Made by a program: the position numbers and the translations under genes. Positions 1 through 6,408 of a stretch of 21,237 bases of DNA are shown here, piece after piece. The DNA is from an uncultured Succinivibrio sp. (GTDB lineage: Bacteria > Pseudomonadota > Gammaproteobacteria > Enterobacterales > Succinivibrionaceae): NCBI GenBank assembly GCA_900770725.1, contig CAAGLL010000076.1:1-21237 (forward strand), read 5' to 3'. The stretch's first letter is position 1. Every line of letters starts with the position of its first letter. The notes below the pieces were generated by a model, which worked only from the letters and a program-made list of their open reading frames with translations, made no database searches and was not told where the DNA came from.

Positions 1-477
1 GCGCTCAACGCGGCCATCGAGGCCGCCCGCGCCGGCGAGGCCGGCAAGGGCTTCGCGGTCGTGGCCGACGAGGTGCGCACGCTCGCCTCCAGGACCTCCA
101 AGTCCACCCAGGAGATCACCAAGATGGTCACGGCGATGCAGCAGGACGCCAAGGACGCCAACGACTCCATGGCCGCCTCGCTTGAGAACATGGACAACAT
201 CGCGGCCCAGTCGTCCAAGCTCCATGGCTCGCTCAAGAACGTGATCTCCGAGGTCGACAGCGTGAACGGCCAGATCACCCAGGTCGCCACCGCCGCCGAG
301 GAGCAGACCACCGCCACCTCGGAGATCTCAAGCAACATGCAGTCCATCAAGACCGCGGCCAAGGACCTGTCCGAGAGCGCGCAGCGCTGCGACGACGAGG
401 TGGACAACACCGTGGAGCTCTTAAAGGAGCTTGGCGACAGGCTCTCGGCCATCAGGCTCCAGCCGGATCAGCAGTAA
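1..477 (+). CDS. Methyl-accepting chemotaxis protein, C-terminal part (5' end outside window)
   Basis: This is the last 158 residues of a chemoreceptor; the reading frame is open from base 1, so the start lies upstream of the window. It begins inside the conserved cytoplasmic hairpin tip that contacts CheW and CheA (ALNAAIEAARAGEAGKGF, then VVADEVRTLA). The rest is the returning helix of the coiled coil, with heptad-like segments and Q/E-rich patches such as AAEEQTTATSEIS that resemble methylation regions. It ends LQPDQQ and has no NWETF-type CheR-tether pentapeptide. Known role of the family: relaying ligand binding to the CheA kinase at the inner membrane. The sensing domain is not visible, so the ligand is unknown. 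The tip is almost identical in DNA to that of the second receptor downstream, so the two are paralogues. It is followed by two hairpins (488-520 and 542-571). Confidence 0.95.
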   Translation, partial: ALNAAIEAARAGEAGKGFAVVADEVRTLASRTSKSTQEITKMVTAMQQDAKDANDSMAASLENMDNIAAQSSKLHGSLKNVISEVDSVNGQITQVATAAEEQTTATSEISSNMQSIKTAAKDLSESAQRCDDEVDNTVELLKELGDRLSAIRLQPDQQ

Positions 478-487
478 GGCCTGAAGC

Positions 488-520
488 GGCAAGGCGGACG
501 ATCCTCCCTTCCGCCTTGCC
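488..520 (+). terminator. Hairpin after the first chemoreceptor gene
   Basis: Perfect 11-bp inverted repeat, GGCAAGGCGGA pairing with TCCGCCTTGCC across an 11-nt loop, starting 10 bases after the chemoreceptor stop codon. There is no clear T-tract behind it, so it may act as a weak or factor-assisted terminator, or as an mRNA 3'-end stabiliser. Confidence 0.5.
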
Positions 521-541
521 AAGCTGCTGAACGCCAGGAAA

Positions 542-571
542 GATGAAGCCGGCCAATTGGCCGGCTTCATC
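542..571. terminator. 30-bp perfect palindrome between convergent genes (likely bidirectional terminator)
   Basis: GATGAAGCCGGCC-AATT-GGCCGGCTTCATC is a perfect 13-bp stem with an AATT loop, symmetrical on both strands. It sits between the end of the plus-strand chemoreceptor (477) and the end of the minus-strand TIM-barrel gene (586), the usual place for a shared terminator. No long T-tract is present on either side, so the strength is uncertain. Confidence 0.6.
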
Positions 572-585
572 CATCACTATCCCGC

Positions 586-1470
586 TCAACCTTTCAAGCC
601 GCAGCCTGGAGCGCCCTGCTCCCTGGCCTCCGCAGCCCCGCCGCCTTGCGCCTGCGAGAGCCCCTTCATGAAGCAGATGTCGGTCCACGAGTCGTCAGGC
701 GCCAGCTCCTCGCGGATGAGCGGCGTGCCGTCCGGGATCCTGCTTAAGGCCTCCCTGACCGGCGAGAAGTCGAACACCCCCTTGCCCAGCGGCATCGGCT
801 CGTACTTGCCGTCCTTCCCGTAGGTGAAGTCCTTCAAGTGGATGGCCGCGATGCGCGGGGCGAAGTGCGAGAGCCACGAGGAGATGATCTCCTTCTGCCT
901 TGGCAGCGTGGCGCGCGAGAGCAGGTTGGCCGGATCGAGCACCAGCCCCAGGTGGATGTCGCCGTCCACCGCGTCGAGCAGCTGGTCGAACATCTCAGGG
1001 CTGTTGACGCAGTGGGGCTGGAAGCACTCGATGGTGAACTTGACATCGTGGGCCGCGGCGTACTTCACGGCGCGCCTTACTATCTGCGCCACGCGCGGGA
1101 AGCCCTCCTTGCGCTGCGAAGGCGAGAGCGAGGCGAGCGAGGACTCGCTCACGGTCGCAGGGACCCCCAGGGCCTGGGCGCACTCGATGGCGCGCAGCTC
1201 GGTTGCAAGCGCGCGCTCGGATTCTCCTGGATCGGGGCTTGAGAGATCCTCAGGGACGCCGAGCACCGAGATCCCGACGTTCTCGTAGGAGAAGGCGCGG
1301 GCGATGCGGTCGATGTCATCCCCAGTAAGCTTGAGGAGGTCGTCCATCCCCGCGATGGACCTTGGGATCACGAGCTGGCAGGTTTCAAACCCCGCCTCGG
1401 CGATCCTCGAGGCCAGCGTCTCGGGATCGCTCTTGCCAAAGTCGTACGCCCTAACTCCAATGGGATTCAT
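586..1470 (-). CDS. Sugar-phosphate isomerase/epimerase-like TIM-barrel protein
   Basis: A 294-residue protein of the xylose isomerase-like / AP endonuclease 2 TIM-barrel superfamily. Likely metal ligands stand in the usual order at the ends of beta strands: E148 (FTIECF), D179 (LVLDPANLL), H211 (IHLKD) and E254 or E255 (LIREEL). PLGKGVFDF (227-235) is also typical of this family. Known family members isomerise or epimerise sugars or cyclitols in the cytoplasm using a divalent metal; the substrate here cannot be read from sequence. The ATG at 1470 directly follows a purine-rich GGGGGCAGG on the coding strand, a rather close ribosome site. The last about 25 residues (A/G/Q-rich) look like a non-conserved tail. 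It is transcribed alone, against the two flanking chemoreceptor genes. There is no signal peptide. Confidence 0.85.
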   Translation of the reverse strand: MNPIGVRAYDFGKSDPETLASRIAEAGFETCQLVIPRSIAGMDDLLKLTGDDIDRIARAFSYENVGISVLGVPEDLSSPDPGESERALATELRAIECAQALGVPATVSESSLASLSPSQRKEGFPRVAQIVRRAVKYAAAHDVKFTIECFQPHCVNSPEMFDQLLDAVDGDIHLGLVLDPANLLSRATLPRQKEIISSWLSHFAPRIAAIHLKDFTYGKDGKYEPMPLGKGVFDFSPVREALSRIPDGTPLIREELAPDDSWTDICFMKGLSQAQGGGAAEAREQGAPGCGLKG

Positions 1471-1873
1471 CCTGCCCCCGCAAAGTCTTAAAAATCAGCG
1501 CTTCCTTCTAATCAATGCAAGGGCGCAGCGCCCGCGCAGCAAGGCCTGCCCCGTTTATGAAATGTAATTGATCTGCGTAAAAAGCTCCCCGCCGCGCATC
1601 GCAATTCCGACAATTTGCCTGTTTTTCACCTGTATTGCCTCCAAACAAGCAGGCAGGCGCTGGAGGCCCTTCGGCCTGATAATGCACGGCGTTGCCTTAT
1701 TTTAAAAACTTAATTTCAAGCGCTTTTCAGGCCGTGTCTCCAATTTGCTGGATGAACATGCAGCATGCTGGATTCCACGTGGTAGAATCCAGCAGGCCAG
1801 ATCTGTACAAATATGACAAATAAACTTAACAGATCCGGCCTTGCTTCCACGCAACTTCAAGGAACTTCCAGCA
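1471..1873. other. Divergent intergenic region between TIM-barrel gene and chemoreceptor gene
   Basis: About 400 bases with no gene that I can support. They are clearly more AT-rich than the flanks and should hold the promoters for the minus-strand TIM-barrel gene and the plus-strand chemoreceptor. I could not find a convincing -35/-10 pair on either strand, nor a flagellar sigma-28 motif. The one clear structural element is the inverted repeat at 1766-1794. Confidence 0.5.
1766..1794 (+). promoter_or_regulatory. Inverted repeat upstream of second chemoreceptor gene
   Basis: TGCTGGATTC and GAATCCAGCA form a perfect 10-bp inverted repeat around a 9-base centre that itself contains CCACGTGG. 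The word TGCTGGAT also occurs 20 bases upstream as a direct repeat (1746-1753). It lies about 80 bases before the chosen start codon, so it could be a regulator-binding site or a leader hairpin; the sequence does not decide which. Confidence 0.4.
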
Positions 1874-3529
1874 ATGTCCGCATCCGCTCGCAAATCCATC
1901 AGGGCGCAGATGCTCATGGCCTTCACGGTGCTCATCGCCCTCACCGTGATCATCGCCGGCATCTCGATCGTGAAACTCTATGAAATCAACGCCGCCGTGG
2001 CGCGCACCGACCAGCTCCTAAGCGTCGAGAACGGCGCCGTGGCAACCCTTGACCACGCCATCCTCGAGGCCAACACCCTGGCAGACAAGCTCCAGGGCGA
2101 TCCCTCAAAGTTCACCGACGAAACACGCGCAATGCTCAAGGACTGGGTCGCCAAGTCTTCCGAGGCCGCCTCAGCCGTCTCGAAGATCAGGCACAACCAG
2201 GATCTCGTAAAGCTCGTCTCCGGCAGCACCGAGGCCTACGCCACGGCCACCGAGGGTTTCATCAAGGCCTTGGACAACGACCGCGACGAGTTTGCGCAGG
2301 CCATCTTCATAAGCAGGCTCAACAAGAACTACGTGCGCATCCGCAGGAGCTTGAGCCAGCTCAACACCATCGAGGTCAAGGCCGCGACGGAGGCGGTGAA
2401 GTCGCTGCGCACCACGGGCGATCTCATCACCATCGCAGCCTGCACCGCAGGATCCGTGATCCTCGCCTTGATCATCAGCCTGCTCTTCTCGCGCTCCATC
2501 ACCTCCATACTGAGGAGCGTGCTCGAGAGCGTCAGGCAGTTTGGGCGCGGCGACTTCTCGGCCGAGGTCAAGGTGACGTCCAGCACCGAGTTTGGCGAGG
2601 TCCAGAAGGGGCTTGAGGCCATGAGGCGGGATCTCTCCGGGATCATCGCCCTGGTCAAGGACACCTCGGGTAAGATCGTGGACGCCATGGGCAACGTCTC
2701 CTCCATCTCAGACCGCATCCGCGCCTCGTCCAAGGACTCACAGTCCCGCGCCCTCACCGTAGCGGCAGCCTCGGACGAGATGGTCTCGACCACCGCCGAC
2801 ATCGCCAAGAACTGCGAGGCCGCGGCCCGCGACGCCGGCACGACCAACAGCATCACCCAGCAGAGCATCGCCTCGGTGCAGCAGACCATCGACATCATCA
2901 AGAAGCAGGCCGAGAAGACCCGCTCCGACGCCGATCAGATAGCCGCGCTCGCCGAGCAGGCCGACAAGGTCTCCACCATCGTCGAGACCATCGAGAGCAT
3001 CGCCTCGCAGACCAACCTGCTGGCGCTCAACGCGGCCATCGAGGCCGCCCGCGCCGGCGAGGCCGGCAAGGGCTTCGCGGTCGTGGCCGACGAGGTGCGC
3101 ACCCTCGCCTCCAGGACCTCGCGCTCGACCCAGGAGATCACGAAGATGGTCACCGGGATCCAGCAGGGCGCCAAGGCCTGCAACGACTCGATGGCCATGT
3201 CCTGCGAGAACATGAACCAAATAGCCGCAAGCTCCGACGGGATCAAGGAGACCCTGGGCAAGGTCTCAAGCCAGGTCTCGGGCGTGAGCGAGGAGATCTC
3301 CCAGGTCACCAGCGCCGTCGAGCAGCAGAACCTCGCCACCTCCGAGATCTCGACGAACATGCAGGGGATCACCAAGGCGGCCAAGGAGCTCTCCGATGAC
3401 GCCGCAGGCTGCGACGAGAGCGTCGACAGCGCCCAGGCCCTGCTGCGCGATCTCAATGACCGCCTGGTCCAGATAAGGCTGGGCGAGGGCGATCAGGGCT
3501 TTGGCGCGCCAAGCGCACCGCTCAACTGA
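1874..3529 (+). CDS. Methyl-accepting chemotaxis protein with periplasmic helical-bundle sensor
   Basis: A 551-residue transmembrane chemoreceptor. The first membrane segment is at about residues 12-34 (LMAFTVLIALTVIIAGISIV). Next comes a mostly helical periplasmic sensor of about 145 residues resembling the four-helix-bundle class, the second membrane segment at about 183-205, a HAMP linker, and the long cytoplasmic signalling coiled coil. The hairpin tip ALNAAIEAARAGEAGKGF begins at A384. There is no C-terminal CheR-binding pentapeptide. I chose the ATG at 1874 because AAGGA (1859-1863) lies 10 bases ahead; the frame is open from a TTG at 1841, but that has no better ribosome site. It is a paralogue of the truncated receptor at the window start. 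The ligand is unknown; the neighbouring TIM-barrel sugar enzyme may be only coincidental. Confidence 0.93.
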   Translation: MSASARKSIRAQMLMAFTVLIALTVIIAGISIVKLYEINAAVARTDQLLSVENGAVATLDHAILEANTLADKLQGDPSKFTDETRAMLKDWVAKSSEAASAVSKIRHNQDLVKLVSGSTEAYATATEGFIKALDNDRDEFAQAIFISRLNKNYVRIRRSLSQLNTIEVKAATEAVKSLRTTGDLITIAACTAGSVILALIISLLFSRSITSILRSVLESVRQFGRGDFSAEVKVTSSTEFGEVQKGLEAMRRDLSGIIALVKDTSGKIVDAMGNVSSISDRIRASSKDSQSRALTVAAASDEMVSTTADIAKNCEAAARDAGTTNSITQQSIASVQQTIDIIKKQAEKTRSDADQIAALAEQADKVSTIVETIESIASQTNLLALNAAIEAARAGEAGKGFAVVADEVRTLASRTSRSTQEITKMVTGIQQGAKACNDSMAMSCENMNQIAASSDGIKETLGKVSSQVSGVSEEISQVTSAVEQQNLATSEISTNMQGITKAAKELSDDAAGCDESVDSAQALLRDLNDRLVQIRLGEGDQGFGAPSAPLN

Positions 3530-3550
3530 CAGCCCGACTGCACATCATTT

Positions 3551-3575
3551 GCGCGGCGCCTCCAGGGCGCCGCGC
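3551..3575 (+). terminator. Intrinsic-type terminator hairpin after chemoreceptor gene
   Basis: GCGCGGCGCC and GGCGCCGCGC form a perfect 10-bp GC stem with a TCCAG loop, starting about 20 bases after the chemoreceptor stop codon. Only a short T run (CTGCCTTT) follows. Position and stem strength argue for transcription ending here, separating the receptor from the tat operon. The rest of 3530-3846 holds no gene I can support. Confidence 0.6.
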
Positions 3576-3748
3576 CTGCCTTTGCAGCGCCCTCGACAGC
3601 CAAGAGATGATCGGAGGCATCCTGCCGCGCGCCGTTAAAGCCTGCTTTCATGCGTTTTTCACTTCTCCATTCCCCTGCCACCGCTTTTGCCTGTAGGTCA
3701 AACGCTGGCTAATTGTTGTGCAACTTGCACCAAAAACATCTGTAAAAC

Positions 3749-3782
3749 AGCGCTTAACAATTTTTGGCAAGCGCTTTACATA
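3749..3782 (+). promoter_or_regulatory. Candidate promoter with overlapping operator-like inverted repeat for the HD-tatABC operon
   Basis: A candidate sigma-70 promoter is TTAACA (3754-3759), a 17-base spacer, then TACATA (3777-3782), about 65 bases ahead of the chosen start of the HD-protein gene. An inverted repeat, AGCGCTT (3749-3755) and AAGCGCT (3769-3775), overlaps the -35 and spacer, the usual position of a repressor operator. A second dyad, GTGCAA-C-TTGCAC (3718-3730), lies just upstream. The -10 is a modest match, so promoter use is inferred. Confidence 0.4.
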
Positions 3783-3834
3783 CCAGAAACATGACGTTCA
3801 CGAGTCTTTTCCATCATGTGGATGCATTGAAGAA

Positions 3835-3840
3835 AAGGAG
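3835..3840 (+). promoter_or_regulatory. Ribosome binding site that fixes the start of the Tat-exported HD protein
   Basis: AAGGAG lies 6 bases ahead of the ATG at 3847. The frame is open upstream to 3718, but only the 3847 start puts the twin-arginine motif near the N-terminus, as an export signal requires. Confidence 0.85.
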
Positions 3841-3846
3841 AAAAGA

Positions 3847-4998
3847 ATGCACCAAGATCAGACCGTATCGCCGTCCCGCCGCAATTTCCTCAAGCTCTCG
3901 GCCGTTGCCGCCGGCGCCGTGCTCGCCGGAGCCTCGCTGCCCTCATTCGCACAGGGCGCCAAGCTCAAGAAAGTGAAGCTCGCGGACATCCCCTCTGGCA
4001 ACATCGAGATGGCGAAGGGCTCCGAGCTCGTCCAGAACGCCTACCGCTACCTGCTCTCGAAGATCGACACCCTGCGCGATCCTTCCTTGAAGTCCAAGGT
4101 GCGCGGCCTCTACGAGGACACCACCCCCACCTTCCTGAAAAACTGGGAAGGCAAGGGCGGCGCCGCAGCGGCATACAAGGCACTGCAGGCGCAGAACCTC
4201 GTCGATCCTTCAAAGACCCCGGCAGATGCGCTCTTCCCCAAGCTCGGCGACTACCAGGGAAATGGCCCGCAGCCGTTCTGGTCGGCCCCGGGCAGCGGCT
4301 TTGCCTCCCACCACCCGTACCCGGGCGGGCTTGCCACCCACTGCGCGGCCAACGTCGAGATCACCCTGGGCCTGCTTAGGACCTACCACGAGGTGATGGG
4401 CTACGATCCCGACTACGACACCGCGCTGGCAGGCCAGCTCCTGCACGATCTTGCAAAGCCCTACGTCTTCCAGTGGAACGCCGACGGTTCCTCCTTCAAG
4501 GAGTACACCATCGCCGGCACTGGCGCCCACCACGTCTTCTCGGTCGCAGAATCCATCGCCCGCGGCCTGCCTGCCAAGGAGATCGTCGCCCAGGCCTGCG
4601 CCCACGACCACCCGGGCACCCCGGATGACGAGAGGCAGGTGGTCGGCTGGATCAAGGCCGCCGCCGTGTTCGCCAACGTCAACCCCTCGGCGATCGGCCT
4701 GCTCACCAATGACGGCGAGCACCTGCCCACCCCGCTTGCCCAGGAGGGCTTCATCGTCCACCTGGGCGATCACGACTGGGTCCTAAGCTCCCCTGCCGCC
4801 GCCTCCTGCGTCAACGCCTTGAAGGAAGTGGCGCAAAAGGATCTCGGCTTTGACCAGAAGAAGCTCGAGGGCGAGAAGTTCAACGCCCTGCGCAACTACG
4901 TGGGCTCCCAGTACAGCTTCATGAGGCTCAACCACGACCTCACCGTGGGCGATCCGCACGAGATGGCCCTGAAGGCCGTGCGCAGCGTCATCGCCTGA
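3847..4998 (+). CDS. Tat-exported HD-domain protein (putative metal-dependent phosphohydrolase)
   Basis: A 383-residue protein with a textbook twin-arginine signal: S10-R-R-N-F-L-K16, a hydrophobic Ala/Gly-rich stretch at 19-30, and a probable signal-peptidase site after SFA (residue 35). The mature part carries an HD-type metal site: H165 (GGLATHC), H200-D201 (LLHDLAKP), H228/H229 (GAHHVFS) and H253/H255 (AHDHPG). Known HD proteins are metal-dependent phosphohydrolases, mostly cytosolic and acting on nucleotides or signalling molecules; here the protein should be folded, loaded with metal in the cytoplasm and then exported. The substrate is unknown. It is followed 70 bases later by tatABC on the same strand, so it is probably co-transcribed with its own exporter. 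Tat export is strongly supported; the enzyme activity is inferred. Confidence 0.85.
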   Translation: MHQDQTVSPSRRNFLKLSAVAAGAVLAGASLPSFAQGAKLKKVKLADIPSGNIEMAKGSELVQNAYRYLLSKIDTLRDPSLKSKVRGLYEDTTPTFLKNWEGKGGAAAAYKALQAQNLVDPSKTPADALFPKLGDYQGNGPQPFWSAPGSGFASHHPYPGGLATHCAANVEITLGLLRTYHEVMGYDPDYDTALAGQLLHDLAKPYVFQWNADGSSFKEYTIAGTGAHHVFSVAESIARGLPAKEIVAQACAHDHPGTPDDERQVVGWIKAAAVFANVNPSAIGLLTNDGEHLPTPLAQEGFIVHLGDHDWVLSSPAAASCVNALKEVAQKDLGFDQKKLEGEKFNALRNYVGSQYSFMRLNHDLTVGDPHEMALKAVRSVIA

Positions 4999-5018
4999 CC
5001 AAACCTCACGCAAGGCAC

Positions 5019-5042
5019 GCGATCCCCCAAGCGGGGGATCGC
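5019..5042 (+). terminator. Intercistronic hairpin between HD-protein gene and tatA
   Basis: GCGATCCCCC and GGGGGATCGC form a perfect 10-bp stem around an AAGC tetraloop, 20 bases after the HD-gene stop and 12 bases before the tatA ribosome site. There is no T-tract behind it. It may be a partial terminator, or an RNA-stability element that makes more of the substrate message than of the translocase message. Confidence 0.5.
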
Positions 5043-5068
5043 AATTTGAGATTCAAGGAGAAAAGATA

Positions 5069-5275
5069 ATGGGTTCGCTTTCAATCTGGCACTGGCTCAT
5101 CGTGCTGCTCGTCGTCGCCATGGTCTTCGGGACCTCCAAGCTCAAGAACCTCGGCAAGGATCTGGGCGCCGCGGTCAAGGGCTTCCGCGAGGGATCCGAG
5201 GAGGCCTCCAAGGATGAGACATCCTTGAAGGAGCTCAAGGCCCCCGCTGAAGGGGCGCAGAAGGAGAAGGCCTGA
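5069..5275 (+). CDS. tatA: Sec-independent protein translocase subunit TatA
   Basis: A 68-residue TatA, about the usual size. It has a short N-terminal membrane helix (about residues 6-21, IWHWLIVLLVVAMVFG), the conserved hinge FGTSKLKNLGKDLG, then the amphipathic helix AAVKGFREG and a charged tail. In the family, TatA oligomerises at the TatBC complex to let folded twin-arginine substrates cross the inner membrane. AAGGAG (5055-5060) stands 8 bases ahead of the ATG. The stop codon overlaps the tatB start by one base, so the two are translationally linked. Confidence 0.95.
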   Translation: MGSLSIWHWLIVLLVVAMVFGTSKLKNLGKDLGAAVKGFREGSEEASKDETSLKELKAPAEGAQKEKA

Positions 5276-5544
5276 TGTTCGGGGTGAGCCTGCCCGAGCT
5301 TTTGGTGATCCTCGCCATCGCGCTCATCATCATGGGACCTGCCGATCTGGTCTCGCTGTGCGCATCGGCAGGCCGCAAGGTGCGCCAGGCCCGCGCCGCC
5401 ATGGATTCCCTCAAGCGCAGCGCCGAGGAGTGCGAGAGGTCGCTGATCGACGAGGCCGGCAAGGCGGCCAAGGCGCCTGCCGATGCCGCCTCGCAAGCCT
5501 CAAAGGCCATCGGGCTTGCCGCCAAGCCCGGCAGGGGGCGCTAG
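5275..5544 (+). CDS. tatB: Sec-independent protein translocase subunit TatB
   Basis: An 89-residue TatB, short for the family (the E. coli protein is about 170 residues). The N-terminus MFGVSLPELLVILAIALI has the conserved E8 in the membrane helix and a GP hinge (G21-P22), followed by an amphipathic, Ala-rich helical tail. TatB with TatC forms the receptor for the twin-arginine signal. The choice of TatB over a second TatA rests on the MFG-x-x-x-PELL start, the gene order and the absence of the FGT/K hinge of TatA. It starts inside the tatA stop codon and ends directly at the tatC ATG. Confidence 0.85.
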   Translation: MFGVSLPELLVILAIALIIMGPADLVSLCASAGRKVRQARAAMDSLKRSAEECERSLIDEAGKAAKAPADAASQASKAIGLAAKPGRGR

Positions 5545-6282
5545 ATGGAAGGGATGGCGCTGCTCTCCGAGCTCAAGGCGCTTCGGCGCTGCTTCATCCG
5601 CTGTGTCGTGGGATTTCTAATCGCCCTCGCCGCGCTCGCGCCTTTTTCAAAGGAGCTCTTCCACGCCGTCGCGCTGCCGCTGCTCGCCGCCCTGCCCCCT
5701 GGGCAGGCGCTAATGAGCGTCGGCGTCATCGCGCCGGTGATGGCCCCGCTCAAGGTGCTCTGCTTTGCCGCGGCCTTCGCAAGCCTGCCCAACACGCTCT
5801 GCCAGATCTGGTCATTCGCCGCCCCCGGGCTCTACCGGACTGAGAAGCGCAAGGCCGCGCTCTTCGTGCTCTGCGCGCTTGCCCTCGCCGTAGCCGGCGC
5901 CTGCTACTGCTACTTCGCGGTGCTGGGGCTCGTGCTCGGGTTCATCGCCGCCCAGGCCCCAGGCTTCATAAGCTTCGCCCCCGACGTCTCGGCCTACCTC
6001 GACTTCGTGCTGCGCATGGTCCTCGCCTTCGCCCTGGCCTTCCAGACCCCCGCGGCCGTGGTGCTCCTGGCCAGGACCGGAGCCGTGGGCCTAGGGAGGC
6101 TCAAGAAGTCGCGGCGCGTCGTCATCATCGGCGCCTTCATGCTCGCAGCCGTGCTCACGCCGCCTGACGTGCTCTCGCAACTGCTGCTCGCGCTCCCGCT
6201 GTGCCTGCTCTACGAGGCAGGCCTCATCCTGGCCGCGCTTGCCTGCCGCTCAAGGAAAGAAGCCGAGGCCGAGGCGGCCTGA
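5545..6282 (+). CDS. tatC: Sec-independent protein translocase subunit TatC
   Basis: A 245-residue polytopic membrane protein of normal TatC length with six predicted membrane segments. Family landmarks are the N-terminal ELKALRR region that corresponds to the signal-binding LxELRxR motif, FAAPGLYRTEKR (91-102), the transmembrane AFQTP (165-169), and LTPPDVLSQLLLALPLCLLYE (204-224). The residue in AFQTP that is often Glu (FE-P) is Gln here, a variant I believe occurs in natural TatC proteins. It begins immediately after the tatB stop (TAG-ATG) and completes the operon with the exported HD protein upstream. Confidence 0.95.
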   Translation: MEGMALLSELKALRRCFIRCVVGFLIALAALAPFSKELFHAVALPLLAALPPGQALMSVGVIAPVMAPLKVLCFAAAFASLPNTLCQIWSFAAPGLYRTEKRKAALFVLCALALAVAGACYCYFAVLGLVLGFIAAQAPGFISFAPDVSAYLDFVLRMVLAFALAFQTPAAVVLLARTGAVGLGRLKKSRRVVIIGAFMLAAVLTPPDVLSQLLLALPLCLLYEAGLILAALACRSRKEAEAEAA

Positions 6283-6308
6283 TCCTGCACTGCATTGCCC
6301 TTGAAACC

Positions 6309-6340
6309 GTCTTGCCAGGGCCCTGCCGTGGCAAGACTTT
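6309..6340 (+). terminator. Terminator-like hairpin after tatC
   Basis: GTCTTGCCA and TGGCAAGAC form a 9-bp stem across an 11-base GC-rich loop, with TTT directly after it, 26 bases past the tatC stop. It probably ends the tat operon before the macroglobulin gene. Confidence 0.5.
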
Positions 6341-6408
6341 GACGCGATCGGCACCATCATGCGGCCTGCCCAAAGTACAATTGGGGCATTGAACCACTGG
6401 AGGGGACG

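Noticed and set aside
1471..1873. A sigma-28 flagellar promoter before the chemoreceptor
   Set aside because: I found no sequence resembling TAAA followed by GCCGATAA at the right spacing.
3718..3846. A 43-residue N-terminal extension of the HD protein
   Set aside because: It would bury the twin-arginine signal; the ATG at 3847 has an ideal AAGGAG site, and the extension overlaps the promoter candidate.
4210..4773. A 187-codon minus-strand open frame inside the HD-protein gene
   Set aside because: It is a shadow of the real gene: Gly/Val/Asp-rich without motifs, and opposite the HD metal ligands.
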